DNA of 64,000 bases, taken from contig NZ_CP008941.1 of NCBI RefSeq assembly GCF_000742835.1, positions 2,347,690-2,411,689 of the forward strand, given 5' to 3'. The stretch's first letter is position 1. Every line of letters starts with the position of its first letter. This document shows positions 54,918-64,000 of this stretch, piece by piece. This DNA is from Candidatus Paracaedibacter acanthamoebae. GTDB lineage: Bacteria > Pseudomonadota > Alphaproteobacteria > Paracaedibacterales > Paracaedibacteraceae. The notes under the pieces were generated by a model. That model saw only the letters and a program-made list of their open reading frames with translations. It was not told the origin of the DNA and did no database searches. The translations under genes were made by a program, and so were the position numbers.

Positions 54918-55636
54918 AGTTGTAACCTCCACGGCGCTCAATTATACAGCTTTTGAATGAATAGATGTAGGGTTGATCTCAAATTTTTAGGGTCTCTTTT
55001 ATCAAAAAAATCTTAGATAGAGCTGGCTATCAGTCTTGTTTTTGATTAAAAGTCCACCTCAAATTTCCGATCTGAAATCTACACAGACTCCGTCGAAAGC
55101 GATATAGAAGCGCGAACAATATTACCTATCCAGTTAAGGATAGAGATAGATTTGATTTTATTATACACCAAAAAGGGTTAAAAGGGGGCTAATTTTTTAT
55201 TGGGTTATTTAAGGACAACATAATAAGAGATTGTGTATTTGCTAAGATTCGCTGGCGGATGTATTAGAAGGGGTAAATCGTCAGTTTGATGAAGTCAGTA
55301 TATTTTTCAAAGTTTGAGAAGATAAAGTCATTTTTGTGGTGTTGTAAATATTTATGGTTTATAAAAACTTAAAATGTTTTATCTTTATCTTCTTTGAACA
55401 GGGAAGGCGCGTTGAGGTTGTTGAGATTTATTTTTCCCTCAAAAGAGACAGCAAAAATCTTAACATAGAGTTTTTAATGTCGGGAATTTTGGGCATTAAA
55501 TAGCTGGAGCGTATAAAGATTTAAAAAATTTTTTGGTGATAAAGTTTTTGTTCTGCTGTAAATTATCAGCGCTGCCGTTTTCAGAGAGTTGTATTTGATT
55601 GTCGCACATCAAATTTTCATAATCGTTGGCAGGAAC
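54918..55636. other. non-coding stretch between ftsH and the interrupted exported gene
   Basis: About 720 bases without a supported gene. Apart from the tilS-end-like fragment at 55441-55486, nothing recognisable was found. It presumably contains the ftsH promoter near 54950-55000. The length is unusual for the tilS-ftsH interval. Confidence 0.5.
55441..55486 (-). repeat. tilS: degenerate copy of the tilS 3' end
   Basis: On the minus strand this reads KNSMLRFLLSLL, which parallels the tilS C-terminus KNFKLRFLSPLL. The DNA is also similar (shared AAAAATCTTAAC, flanking AAAAGAG and CGGGAA). The true tilS end is at about 56125-56166 in the same orientation, so the two flank the interrupted exported gene as imperfect direct repeats. 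Confidence 0.4.
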
Positions 55637-56040
55637 CTAATAGCTGCTGGCTTTATCATCGGTATCGTCTTTTTGCAAAATAGCAGGAAACGGGAACATT
55701 ATAGGAGAATAAGGTGTATTTTCAGGTATAAACCTAGACTCATCCTCATCCGCGTCAACTGTAAATGTGCCTAGTCTAGTAAACGGAGGAGGAGTCGTAG
55801 GGCGGGAATGAAGTACAAAAAAACCCCCTAGCAACCAGCCGTATTCGCCTGAACTATTCCCATCTTTGTCAGTAGGCAACGTTCTCTGGTGGGGGGGGGA
55901 GCTCCAACTTGCTGATATTCCTCGACTACAACATTCTTAACATTATTATTTGTTGGATCGTTTGGCTCTTGAGCATTCGCCCATTGTCCTATTAAAAAGC
56001 TAAGCATTAAAACAGCTAATGTTATTTTTGTGTTTACCAT
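55637..56040 (-). pseudogene. small exported protein interrupted at a G/C homopolymer (possibly phase-variable)
   Basis: The first frame starts at ATG 56040 with a signal peptide (MVNTKITLAVLMLSFLIGQ, then ANA) and reaches a run of nine C (minus strand) at 55899-55891. There it continues out of frame and stops after 70 residues. The second frame, from the same run to 55637, reads GEYGWLLGGFFVLHS and TVDADEDESRFIPENTPY. Ten or seven C would join them into one protein of about 133-134 residues. Gene function is not recognised. Either a contingency gene in the OFF state, a pseudogene, or a homopolymer error. Confidence 0.65.
55891..55899. repeat. homopolymer tract of nine G (C on the coding strand)
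   Basis: The longest G/C homopolymer I noticed in the window, inside the coding region of a signal-peptide-bearing gene and exactly at the frame break. Such tracts change length by slipped-strand mispairing. Confidence 0.85.
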
Positions 56041-56117
56041 AAAATATCTCCATCAATTATTGGCTGCATCTTCTCATTTTTATATAAGAAACGATCACAA
56101 CTTTTACAAATTTATTT

Positions 56118-57266
56118 TTATTTTAAAAGAGGGCTTAAAAATCTTAACTTAAAGTTTTTACGGGAAGGAAGGGTCGATGAAATATAGGAAGGAACGTCAA
56201 CCGTGGCCTCAGTTTTAAAAGGAAAGGATTGATGAATAATAAAGCGGTCTTGACGGATTGTCCCTGTTGTATCGAGGCTTGGTGCAAGCATAGCTCGGGG
56301 CTCACGCGCAATTATAATAACGTTCTTTTTAGGAACAATATACCAGCCTCCGACCGTTGTTCGGGTGTTAGAATCAATTTTCTGAATGGCAGTTAAGGCT
56401 TTTTGTCGGGGCAGCGGGTAAGAAGTGGTAGCCATACAATGGCCTAAGCTTCTTAAGAATTCAATTTGCAGCTCCTGGTCAAGGTGCTGAAATGCCGCTC
56501 GATCAATTCTAAAATAACCCAGTGGGTCAATATGAACAGCTTGTAAAACAAATTGAACCACTTGCTGCAATCGGGTTTCAGTCAACACCATCGCTTCCTG
56601 CCTCAGGTGGCGGATATGGTCAGGTGATAAATCTTGTTCTTCCAATTGAAGGCGATTTTGCCGCAAATAGGATCGTTGATATTTTGGATTTTGATTGGAG
56701 GGGTCGATCGCATAAGGAATCGCGTGGATGGTCGCATAATCCAGGATTTGTTGTTTGCTGAATGCCAATAAAGGGCGCAAGATACGTCCGAAGGGACGAT
56801 AAGAAACGGGTAAAATCCCCCTCAAACCCGATATATCTGACTTTTTCTGAAGGCGGCTGACCACAGTTTCCCATTGATCGTCAAAATGATGGCCTGTGAA
56901 CAGGTGAATCACGCCGTGTTGACGACACCAGTTTTCAAGAAGTTTATAGCGGGCTTGTCGGGCTCTTTCTTGAATACGGGTTAGGGGTTTCTCTTCCTTC
57001 CAGGTTAAAATTTCACTGTTGATGCCAAATTCTTTGAGACGGTTTTGAGTCAGCTCAGCTTCATCTTTAGATTCTAGTCGCAAACCATGGTCGACAATCA
57101 TAGCTGTTATTTGACCGTCAGGATAATTTCTTAACCATTCTTTAAGTAAATGACACAATGTCATGCTATCTGGCCCGCCGGATACGGCAACAACAATATG
57201 GCAATTGGAGCTAAACTTTCCCAAATTTGTCATGGTTGCTGTAAAAGTAACTAAATCTAAAGGCAT
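56118..57266 (-). CDS. tilS: tRNA(Ile)-lysidine synthase
   Basis: Modifies C34 of tRNA-Ile(CAT) to lysidine so that it reads AUA. The PP-loop VVAVSGGPDSMTLCHLL (SGGxDS) is intact, and HLFTGHHFDDQWETVVSRL and RGILPV follow as in the family. Length 382 (or 371 from ATG 57233); neither start has a strong ribosome site. Its presence implies a tRNA-Ile(CAT) elsewhere in the genome. Normally adjacent to ftsH in this class; here an exported gene lies between. Confidence 0.93.
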   Translation of the reverse strand: MPLDLVTFTATMTNLGKFSSNCHIVVAVSGGPDSMTLCHLLKEWLRNYPDGQITAMIVDHGLRLESKDEAELTQNRLKEFGINSEILTWKEEKPLTRIQERARQARYKLLENWCRQHGVIHLFTGHHFDDQWETVVSRLQKKSDISGLRGILPVSYRPFGRILRPLLAFSKQQILDYATIHAIPYAIDPSNQNPKYQRSYLRQNRLQLEEQDLSPDHIRHLRQEAMVLTETRLQQVVQFVLQAVHIDPLGYFRIDRAAFQHLDQELQIEFLRSLGHCMATTSYPLPRQKALTAIQKIDSNTRTTVGGWYIVPKKNVIIIAREPRAMLAPSLDTTGTIRQDRFIIHQSFPFKTEATVDVPSYISSTLPSRKNFKLRFLSPLLK

Positions 57267-57327
57267 TGAAGAAATTGAACTATTGCTTGATAATTGTTAT
57301 AGCGATATTACAACAGTTTAAACGACT

Positions 57328-59853
57328 TTGATTAGATATTTTTACTCTTTGATGTTTATTTGCCTGCTTCACATCAGCATAAACCCTGCTGTTTGCGCTA
57401 AACCTAAGGTATCAAAAGAAACGGTCAAAGACTCTATTGAAAAGCAGTTGCAAATATTAAATGCACCAAAACCCGCCAGCGATTCAAAAAAAAATTCTGT
57501 CACTGAGCCTCCAGTTCCTTCACAACCTAGCAGTGGAGTACCTGTTTCCACCGAGCTTAAAAAAATAGATGCCAAATTTTCTATGGTCCGGGAGGGCGAA
57601 GTTGTTAAGGTAACTCTTAACTTTGATAAAGGGGTGCCCTATTATGCTGTTTTTTGCCGTGGTAATGATTGGTATATTACTTTATCGTATCCAACCAACA
57701 GTACGATGATCGACTGGCATGCCACAGAGTTTCCTGAAATAACCAGCATTGATACCCTATCCAATAATGACGCTTTTAGTTACCTAATCCATTTTAATAA
57801 AAAGGTCTATCCAAAAATAACCTTTGATGATCAGAAGAACAGTCTAACCGTTAATTTCGGTCAGGAAAGGATTGAAGAAGGGCAGCCTGTCAGCATAACG
57901 CAACCGCGAAAAAAAGAAGATGCGTTTCGCCTCCAACTTAGAAATGCTCGGACAGATGTGGAATTTGAGCCTGATAAGTTAGACCAAATCTTGTGGGTTA
58001 TTTGTTGTGAGGATCGTAATAAACCGATTGCTGCTCATCACTATCCAGAATTTGATATATTAGAATCTTATCAAGGTGTCGCATTCTTACTGCGGGCAGA
58101 TGATCTGGATTATTCTTATGTGCGGAAAGTTGCTGAAATCAGTAAAGAAGGTGGGATGGGTAACTCTTATACCCCTGTACCTCAGTCTGCAGATCTTATA
58201 AGTTCAATTTTTTCTGACTTTAATCCACTAACGGCACCACAAATCTCAAAAGATGTTTTGAGAACACTAGTGAGGGGAGATCCCCATATTAAAGATGGTC
58301 TCTATTTGATCTGGTTATATTTAGGGCAGGGATTAGGGCAAGAGGCAGCAGACATGGCTGAGCAAGTTTTAGGGCAAGCCCCTGATTTAAACCTTTTACC
58401 GTTTTGGCGAAGTCTTCGGGGGTTGGCATCCCTGCTTCGGTTTCGGTATCAAAAAGTACCAAATTATCTCAATTTTATCACCAATGAACCTGAAGTTGAA
58501 TGTTGGTCAACAATTGCTCAAGCTGTTCAAGACGTTTATTCAAAACCAACCAACATGTCTAAACTGTTACAATATAAAAATATACTGATGGCATCCCCGG
58601 TGGCTCTGCAAGAACGGCTCCGGAACGATATTTTAGAAGTAGGCATTATTAGTCACAATAAGTCCATTTTAATGATCTATGCGAATAATTTTGCCGCACC
58701 AACGTTTTCTCAAAATAAACCCCTTTTTGAGGTGGCGACGGCTGTTCTTAATTTAGATCCAACCAGACCAAGCTCGGCTGCGGCTCTCCAAACGATGAGT
58801 GAAAAGGATCCGACGTCCAAAGCCTCTATTCTTGCCGCTTTCGAATATTTAAAGTTTCTTCATGAAACTAAAAAAATCGATCCTACCGATGAATTAAAGC
58901 AATTGGATCATCTGCGATACAGTTGGCGGGGCGATTTATTAGAATATACAATTTGTAAGTATTTGGCTCAGCGTTATATGGAAGAACACCGTTATGCTGA
59001 GGCTTTACCATTACTGCGTAAGACCATCAAGTATTTTACGAAAGAATCCCATACGGATAAGCTGCCCGAGCAAATGCAACAAGCCCTCATTGATTATTTT
59101 AATCAAAAATCTCCCCCCGTCTTAGAGATGTTGTCCATATTCCAAGATTATACCAGTATTGCCCCCGATGATGAACGCGGCGATGCCATTATGATTAAGG
59201 CCACCAATATTCTAGCTAATTTAGAGTTATATGAAGAAGCCGTTGGATTGCTTAAGGATTATTTGGAGAACAAAGTTAAGGAGGGTAGTAATCTTCAAAA
59301 CCGTAAGAATTTGATTTACTATCGAATGGCTGTGGCGAGTATCTTAGGGAATAAACCTAAAGATTGTCTTGATTATTTATCTGACATACACGATATAGCA
59401 GGTCAGATGTTGGATGATATAGCAATTTTGAAGTCTGAATCTTATTTGCGCCTTAAAAAAACAGAGCAAGCCCTTCAATCCTTAGGGGATACACCCGCCC
59501 AACAATTCCATAAAGCGAGTATTTATTTTGGTGATAAAAGGTGGGTCGAGGCGGCGGGAGTTTATCAAGGGATTGCTCAACGTGCGAGTGGGGTGCTAGA
59601 TCAGATTAAGGAAAATTCCATCGTTAATCTTGCGTTATGCTATGCCATTCTGAACGATCAAAAAGCATTAGCAGATGTGCAGGCAAACTTTAAGGAATTT
59701 ATGGCCAAAAGAAAAGGGGAACAGACTTTTAACTTTTTAACCACCCCCGATGCCAAGGTTAGCCTTGCCCATTTGGCTTCTTTGCAGCAGGTAGATTCCT
59801 TTGCTGATCGGTTAAAGGCTGTTTTTTCGGATACTACCAAGCCGGCTAAATAA
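57328..59853 (+). CDS. periplasmic TPR protein with AMIN-like N-terminal region
   Basis: An exported 841-residue protein. An N-terminal hydrophobic stretch (FICLLHISINPAVCA) acts as signal peptide. A region at about 85-190 has a beta-rich pattern (VVKVTLNFDKGVPYYAVF, NDWYITLSYP, KNSLTVNFG) resembling AMIN-type domains. From about 300 onward it is helical with TPR-like units (YMEEHRYAEALPLLRKTIKY, LELYEEAVGLLKDYLE, RWVEAAGVYQGIAQRA). The start is TTG 57328 or ATG 57352; neither has a clear ribosome site. AMIN domains bind envelope components; an envelope or motility scaffold role is possible but not shown. Divergent from tilS, convergent with glmS. Confidence 0.7.
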   Translation: MIRYFYSLMFICLLHISINPAVCAKPKVSKETVKDSIEKQLQILNAPKPASDSKKNSVTEPPVPSQPSSGVPVSTELKKIDAKFSMVREGEVVKVTLNFDKGVPYYAVFCRGNDWYITLSYPTNSTMIDWHATEFPEITSIDTLSNNDAFSYLIHFNKKVYPKITFDDQKNSLTVNFGQERIEEGQPVSITQPRKKEDAFRLQLRNARTDVEFEPDKLDQILWVICCEDRNKPIAAHHYPEFDILESYQGVAFLLRADDLDYSYVRKVAEISKEGGMGNSYTPVPQSADLISSIFSDFNPLTAPQISKDVLRTLVRGDPHIKDGLYLIWLYLGQGLGQEAADMAEQVLGQAPDLNLLPFWRSLRGLASLLRFRYQKVPNYLNFITNEPEVECWSTIAQAVQDVYSKPTNMSKLLQYKNILMASPVALQERLRNDILEVGIISHNKSILMIYANNFAAPTFSQNKPLFEVATAVLNLDPTRPSSAAALQTMSEKDPTSKASILAAFEYLKFLHETKKIDPTDELKQLDHLRYSWRGDLLEYTICKYLAQRYMEEHRYAEALPLLRKTIKYFTKESHTDKLPEQMQQALIDYFNQKSPPVLEMLSIFQDYTSIAPDDERGDAIMIKATNILANLELYEEAVGLLKDYLENKVKEGSNLQNRKNLIYYRMAVASILGNKPKDCLDYLSDIHDIAGQMLDDIAILKSESYLRLKKTEQALQSLGDTPAQQFHKASIYFGDKRWVEAAGVYQGIAQRASGVLDQIKENSIVNLALCYAILNDQKALADVQANFKEFMAKRKGEQTFNFLTTPDAKVSLAHLASLQQVDSFADRLKAVFSDTTKPAK

Positions 59854-59869
59854 CTCTTTTTTTCGGCTT

Positions 59870-59894
59870 GGGCATTGATCCATAATCAATGCCC
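59870..59894. terminator. hairpin between convergent genes
   Basis: GGGCATTGAT/ATCAATGCCC, a perfect 10-bp stem with a 5-base loop, in the 64-base space between two convergent genes. No T-run follows on either strand, so it may stop transcription weakly or protect both 3' ends. Confidence 0.55.
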
Positions 59895-59917
59895 CTCTAA
59901 AATCCGGGCAGAGTTCC

Positions 59918-61744
59918 CTATTCAACTGTAACGGACTTTGCCAAGTTCCTCGGTTGATCGACGTCTGTTCCTTTTAAGGTTGCCGTATAATAAGACAACA
60001 ACTGCATTGGTAAGGCATAGAGGATTGGCGATGTAAGAAGATGGCTTTCTGGCATTTCAACAATCTGTGTAGGGATTCCGTCTTTTTCAATATGGGTACG
60101 GCCGATACAGTCGGTAAAACAAATTGCAATACCCCCCCGGGCAATCACTTCTTGTAAGTTGGATAGGGTTTTCACCATCCATTTATCAGAAGGGGCAAGA
60201 ACGATCACAGGCATCAATTCATCAATTAAGGCAATGGGGCCGTGCTTCATTTCACCGGCGGCATATCCTTCGGCGTGAATATAAGAGATTTCTTTTAGTT
60301 TTAGCGCCCCCTCCATCGCGATGGGGAAGTTGGTTCCACGGCCAAGATATAATGCATCGCGCGCCGGTTGTAAGCGATGCGCCACTTGTTGATAGTCGGC
60401 TTCTTTTTGCAAGATTCCATAAATCTCATTGGGTAGGTTGAGCAAGTGCTGTAAATGCTCGCGGGCTTCAGTCTCTGTTAACGTTCCACGTTTAATGGCT
60501 GCATCCAGACATAAACAGGCCAGCACCGCTAATTGTGCCGTGAAGGCTTTGGTTGAAGCAACCCCAATTTCAGGGCCGGCCTTGGTGTGAACCGAATAAT
60601 CAGCCAGACGATCCATGCTGCTTTCTGGAACATTCACGATGGCGATGGTAGTTTGGTGATCTTCTTTTGCTTGCTTCATTGCCTCCAGGGTATCAATGGT
60701 CTCGCCCGATTGGGAAATAAACAATGCAGCCCCCCCGGTGGGAAGAGGGGATTCGCGATAACGAAATTCAGAGGCAATGTCCACTTCAACCGGAAGCTTA
60801 GCGATCATTTCAAACCAATATTTGGCAACGGCTGTTGAAAAATAAGAGGTACCGCAGGCAATCATCGTGAGTTTTGAAATATTGTTCCAATCGATGTTAA
60901 CAGGAATCTTTAGCGTTTCTGTGTCGGCGTTAATTAATGAGTCAAGGGTATCTTTTACGGTTGTTGGTTGCTCAAAGATTTCTTTCAACATAAAGTGATC
61001 ATACCCACCTTTGGTGGCGGCATCGGCTGAAATATTAATAGTCTTGAGGGGGCGATCAATGGGGTGGTGGTCAATATCGTAAATCTGACTGCCTTGAGGC
61101 GTCACAATGGCATAATCTCCTTCTTCAAGATAACGCAATTGTTGTGTCCACGGCGCTAAGACCAAAGCATCGGATCCAATAAAACTTTCGCCGTTGCCTT
61201 CGCCGATCACAAGCGGACTGCCGCGACGGGCCACCAGTAACGTGTTGTTGTCACCTTTAATTAGGATCACCAAAGCAAAGGCACCCTCAATGTCAGCAAG
61301 AGTCTGTCTTAAAGCTTCCAAGGGTTTAAGACCTTGATTAAGGTAATCAGTCATTAAATGTACGACAACTTCGGTATCGGTTTGACTGGTAAACGCGTGT
61401 CCTTTTTTTATAAGTTTTTCTTTAAGATGAGCGTAATTCTCAATGATTCCATTATGCACCACAGCAACTTTGTCTGAGCTGTGCGGATGCGCATTGGCTT
61501 CGCTTGGAATGCCATGGGTTGCCCACCGTGTATGACCAATTCCAGTCATGCCATTGATGGAATCTTGAGTGAACAAATCTTGCAAGGCTTGAAGTTTACC
61601 TTGGGCGCGGCGAATACAAATTTCATTCTGGTCAAGTGTTGCAATCCCTGCTGAATCATAGCCACGATACTCAAGGCGTTTTAGCCCATCGATTAAGCGT
61701 TGTGCTACAGGTTGATGCCCTACAATACCGACAATTCCACACAT
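59918..61744 (-). CDS. glmS: glucosamine-6-phosphate synthase
   Basis: Glutamine amidotransferase that makes glucosamine-6-phosphate, the first step to UDP-GlcNAc. The N-terminal nucleophile Cys is at the start (MCGIVGIVGH), with glutaminase motifs TRWATHGIPS and VVHNGIIENY. Two SIS sugar-isomerase domains follow: SQSGETIDTLEA, GVASTKAFTAQ, AEGYAAGEMKHGPIALID, and the C-terminal VDQPRNLAKSVTVE. Length 608. It lies 29 bases after glmU on the same strand, and no other gene intervenes. No glmS-ribozyme-like or other leader structure was looked for successfully. Confidence 0.96.
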   Translation of the reverse strand: MCGIVGIVGHQPVAQRLIDGLKRLEYRGYDSAGIATLDQNEICIRRAQGKLQALQDLFTQDSINGMTGIGHTRWATHGIPSEANAHPHSSDKVAVVHNGIIENYAHLKEKLIKKGHAFTSQTDTEVVVHLMTDYLNQGLKPLEALRQTLADIEGAFALVILIKGDNNTLLVARRGSPLVIGEGNGESFIGSDALVLAPWTQQLRYLEEGDYAIVTPQGSQIYDIDHHPIDRPLKTINISADAATKGGYDHFMLKEIFEQPTTVKDTLDSLINADTETLKIPVNIDWNNISKLTMIACGTSYFSTAVAKYWFEMIAKLPVEVDIASEFRYRESPLPTGGAALFISQSGETIDTLEAMKQAKEDHQTTIAIVNVPESSMDRLADYSVHTKAGPEIGVASTKAFTAQLAVLACLCLDAAIKRGTLTETEAREHLQHLLNLPNEIYGILQKEADYQQVAHRLQPARDALYLGRGTNFPIAMEGALKLKEISYIHAEGYAAGEMKHGPIALIDELMPVIVLAPSDKWMVKTLSNLQEVIARGGIAICFTDCIGRTHIEKDGIPTQIVEMPESHLLTSPILYALPMQLLSYYTATLKGTDVDQPRNLAKSVTVE

Positions 61745-61773
61745 GATTGAGAAATTCCTATCTTACAAATTTA

Positions 61774-63111
61774 TTATTTTGGTGATTTTAGTTCCAAGGC
61801 AGTCGTGCGAAATTTTTTCGCCCAACCCGCTTTGTTCGTTTGATGGTGGCGGGCAATGCCCAAAGAATGTTCGGGAACATTATCTGTGATAACGCTACCA
61901 GCAGCCACAATAGCTCCTTCGTTAACATGAACCGGTGCCACTAAGGAGGTGTTGCTGCCAATAAAGGCGTCATTTCCAATATGGGTTGGTGATTTGTTAA
62001 ATCCATCATAGTTGCAGGTAATGGTGCCAGCCCCAATATTAACGCGATCGCCCAGCTGAGCATTACCTAAGTAACTAAGGTGTTTGACTTTGGCCTTTTT
62101 GCCTATGGCTGTATCTTTAATTTCAACGAAATTTCCCACAACGGCTTCTTCACCAATAATCGTGCCTGTTCTTAAATGGGCAAACGGCCCAACTTTGGCG
62201 CCCGCTTTTAAAACACATTTTTCTAAATGACAAAATGGATATATTGTTGCCCCATTCTCGATAACAACACCGGCCCCAAAGGTCACATTTGGATGAATAA
62301 TCGTATCCTTTCCAATGCAGGTATCATGGGAAAAAAAGACGGAGACCGGATCAATTAAGGTGACACCGCTCATCATTATGCGATAACGCCAACGGTCTTG
62401 CATGGTTTTTTCAGCTTGAGCTAATTCTGCACGGTTATTAATGCCGTTTAAAGTTTCGGGGTGGGATGTTTCCACATAGCGGGGCGTTAAACCTTGAGCC
62501 TTTGCTAATCCGATCACATCCGTTAAGTATAATTCACCGGCAGCATTTTGGGCTGTTAATTGGGGTAACAGAGATCGCAAAACTGTTGCTGGAATTAAGT
62601 AAACGCCTGCATTGCAAAGGGTGATGGCGCGTTGCTCTGGGGAGGCATCCTTATATTCCACAATGCTGTTAACTCGATCGTCCTGGGTGACTAAGCGGCC
62701 ATATTGGCGGGGATCATCCACCCGCATGGCTAACACAAGCGGATCATTTGGGCATTCCGCACGTTTGTTAAAGAGGGGCGCCAAGGTATCAAACTCAATC
62801 AATGGCACATCACCACTAAGAATTAAGACATCGCCGTCATCGTGCGGGAGTTTATCCACGCCTGCCCGAACGGCATCACCTGTGCCAAGAGGTTGGGCTT
62901 GGATAGCAATTTCAATCGGGCGGCCTGCGGCAACCTTTTCTTGATCTAAATAAGGTGAGGCCACGACTACCACACGTTCCATATTCATGGATAATGCTAA
63001 ATCAATCACATGATGAACCATAGCCTTACCACCCACAGGGTGCAGAACTTTTGGTAAAGTGGAATTCATGCGAGTACCCATACCCGCCGCTAAAATCAGA
63101 GCTGTTGTCAT
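61774..63111 (-). CDS. glmU: bifunctional GlmU
   Basis: Acetylates glucosamine-1-phosphate and then uridylylates it to UDP-GlcNAc. The N-terminal pyrophosphorylase domain has LILAAGMGTRMNSTLPKVL and LSGDVPLIEFDTL. The C-terminal left-handed beta-helix acetyltransferase has VKHLSYLGNAQLG and NIGAGTITCNYDG. Length 445, normal. Together with glmS it forms a two-gene unit for UDP-GlcNAc supply. Confidence 0.96.
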   Translation of the reverse strand: MTTALILAAGMGTRMNSTLPKVLHPVGGKAMVHHVIDLALSMNMERVVVVASPYLDQEKVAAGRPIEIAIQAQPLGTGDAVRAGVDKLPHDDGDVLILSGDVPLIEFDTLAPLFNKRAECPNDPLVLAMRVDDPRQYGRLVTQDDRVNSIVEYKDASPEQRAITLCNAGVYLIPATVLRSLLPQLTAQNAAGELYLTDVIGLAKAQGLTPRYVETSHPETLNGINNRAELAQAEKTMQDRWRYRIMMSGVTLIDPVSVFFSHDTCIGKDTIIHPNVTFGAGVVIENGATIYPFCHLEKCVLKAGAKVGPFAHLRTGTIIGEEAVVGNFVEIKDTAIGKKAKVKHLSYLGNAQLGDRVNIGAGTITCNYDGFNKSPTHIGNDAFIGSNTSLVAPVHVNEGAIVAAGSVITDNVPEHSLGIARHHQTNKAGWAKKFRTTALELKSPK

Positions 63112-63263
63112 TTATATAAACCTCTATAAAACACATATACCATATGTGTATTGCAGGTGCATCACTCAAAATATTAAATTATATTGCGACATTTCTGTCT
63201 CAATAGGGGAGTTGCAATAAAGAAATTAAGAGAGGTCAGAATCAGCGCCTCTGTTAAGGATGC

Positions 63264-63292
63264 AAAAAGAAGAGCACCGTTAATTGGTGCTC
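63264..63292 (-). terminator. intrinsic terminator after gapR
   Basis: GAGCACC/GGTGCTC, 7-bp stem with a 7-base loop; on the minus strand it is followed by TTCTTTTT. It lies 11 bases beyond the gapR stop. Confidence 0.75.
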
Positions 63293-63303
63293 CTTATTAA
63301 GTG

Positions 63304-63621
63304 TTATGCTGCTTCGGCATCATTATCAGATTCACCTGTATGGGGGGGCAAATCATCTGTTGTGAACTGTCCTGATGGAATCATTCCTAAGGCCGCACGG
63401 TAAATATCCAAGAGTTCTTCTTGTTCCACGGCTTCTTCATGTTTCATTTTCCGCAGCTTAATAAGTTGCTTCATAACTTTTGGATCAAATCCAACAGCTT
63501 TTGCTTCAGAAAAAACCTCACGAATATTTTCCATTAATTCAGACTTTTCTTCTTCTAATCGTTCAATTTTCTCGATAAACAGACGCAGTTGATTGGCGGA
63601 TGAGTTATTAATAATTTGCAT
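63304..63621 (-). CDS. gapR: GapR-type DNA-binding protein (DUF2312)
   Basis: Small nucleoid-associated protein almost restricted to alphaproteobacteria; in Caulobacter GapR binds overtwisted DNA ahead of forks and stimulates topoisomerases. The core pattern is clear: QLRLFIEKIERLEEEKSELM, then EVFSEAKAVGFDPKVMKQLI and LRKMKHEEAVEQEELLDIYR. A longer acidic tail (about 25 residues) follows. Length 105. Confidence 0.93.
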   Translation of the reverse strand: MQIINNSSANQLRLFIEKIERLEEEKSELMENIREVFSEAKAVGFDPKVMKQLIKLRKMKHEEAVEQEELLDIYRAALGMIPSGQFTTDDLPPHTGESDNDAEAA

Positions 63622-63782
63622 GAGGTTATTCTCCGTTTTTTAAGTTATAGCTCGTGATACTGCATTCAATTATTGGTTATTTTATAGCTGAAAAATAGAG
63701 GGTTGTGGAATAAAAATTGTGATTCAACTGAATGTTTTTTAAGAGCTTCTTACGGGGAGATTAAAATTCTTCGTCCGGGGGC

Positions 63783-63977
63783 TTATCTGATTTTATCGCT
63801 CGCTTTAGCGTTTAAGAAGATCTTAGCTGATTTTAACGCTTGGAAAGCATAGGAGAGGGCAATAGATAGACTAAGGCCGGCTAGCGCATAAAGTAAGGGG
63901 GAGTAGGAAGCAAACTCCTTAAGCCAGCGATAGAATTTGCTGTCAGCTGCAGGGGGAATGCTGGCGGATATTGTCAT
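63783..63977 (-). CDS. small single-span membrane protein
   Basis: A 64-residue ORF with one hydrophobic segment (YSPLLYALAGLSLSIALSYA) between a short N-terminus and a basic C-terminus. I do not recognise the family. No strong ribosome site is visible near the ATG. Could be a small envelope protein or a chance ORF. Confidence 0.4.
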   Translation of the reverse strand: MTISASIPPAADSKFYRWLKEFASYSPLLYALAGLSLSIALSYAFQALKSAKIFLNAKASDKIR

Positions 63978-64000
63978 AAATAAATTTGGATGGAAATATT

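Noticed and set aside
54918-54941. Longer ftsH start (TTG 54941)
   Set aside because: It would include the GGAGG ribosome site in the coding region; GTG 54917 has ideal spacing and gives the usual FtsH N-terminus.

Overview
The window reads as chromosome of a moderately AT-rich alphaproteobacterium, most likely a Holosporales/Rickettsiales-like intracellular symbiont. The assignment rests on gene order and gene types: the tsaE-amgK-murU-addB-addA run, GapR (DUF2312), neighbouring tilS and ftsH, and two tRNAs with alphaproteobacterial-looking sequences. The many exported proteins of unknown family and a Rickettsia-type patatin fit a host-associated life. No phage, insertion sequence, CRISPR array or rRNA operon is visible.

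Layout. 1-7.8 kb: a partial MshEN-domain gene, class A penicillin-binding protein, pyruvate kinase, M3 oligopeptidase and an ABC1/UbiB-type kinase. 7.8-20.1 kb (mostly minus): an exported unknown, radC, map with a His-rich N-terminus, a repeat-bearing spacer, then addA, addB, murU, amgK and tsaE as overlapping genes read from tsaE to addA, with alr divergent. 20.1-22.2 kb: two tRNA genes, a small receiver-like ORF, structured non-coding DNA and a Sel1 fragment. 22.3-31.6 kb: accessory region with three exported unknowns (one looks like a 2H phosphoesterase), an MSHA-type secretin, a metallo-beta-lactamase-fold enzyme, a patatin, DUF2795 and a conserved hypothetical. 31.8-35.3 kb: a giant exported repeat protein with paired CX3C motifs. 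35.4-40.1 kb: bamD, recN, ligA. 40.3-41.5 kb: a V8-like serine protease whose signal peptide is frameshifted. 42.0-46.2 kb: an overlapping operon of panD, a solute-binding/TRIC membrane fusion and a Cache-HAMP adenylate cyclase. 46.4-51.5 kb: DcaP-like porin, broken beta-propeller gene, Nudix lipoprotein, soluble PAS histidine kinase. 51.6-64 kb: MATE exporter, ftsH, an inserted exported gene interrupted at a run of nine G/C bases, tilS, a periplasmic TPR protein, glmS, glmU, gapR and a small membrane protein.

How the genes fit together. The housekeeping part is rich in cell-wall supply and assembly: glmS and glmU make UDP-GlcNAc, alr makes D-alanine, amgK and murU probably salvage MurNAc, and PBP1A polymerises the wall. 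AddAB, RecN and LigA cover DNA repair. The accessory part is dominated by exported proteins. The most unusual unit is panD / SBP-TRIC / cyclase, which joins beta-alanine synthesis, periplasmic small-molecule recognition plus membrane transport, and cAMP signalling in one overlapping transcript. Two exported genes are disrupted at simple-sequence or homopolymer sites, which could be phase variation, decay or assembly error.
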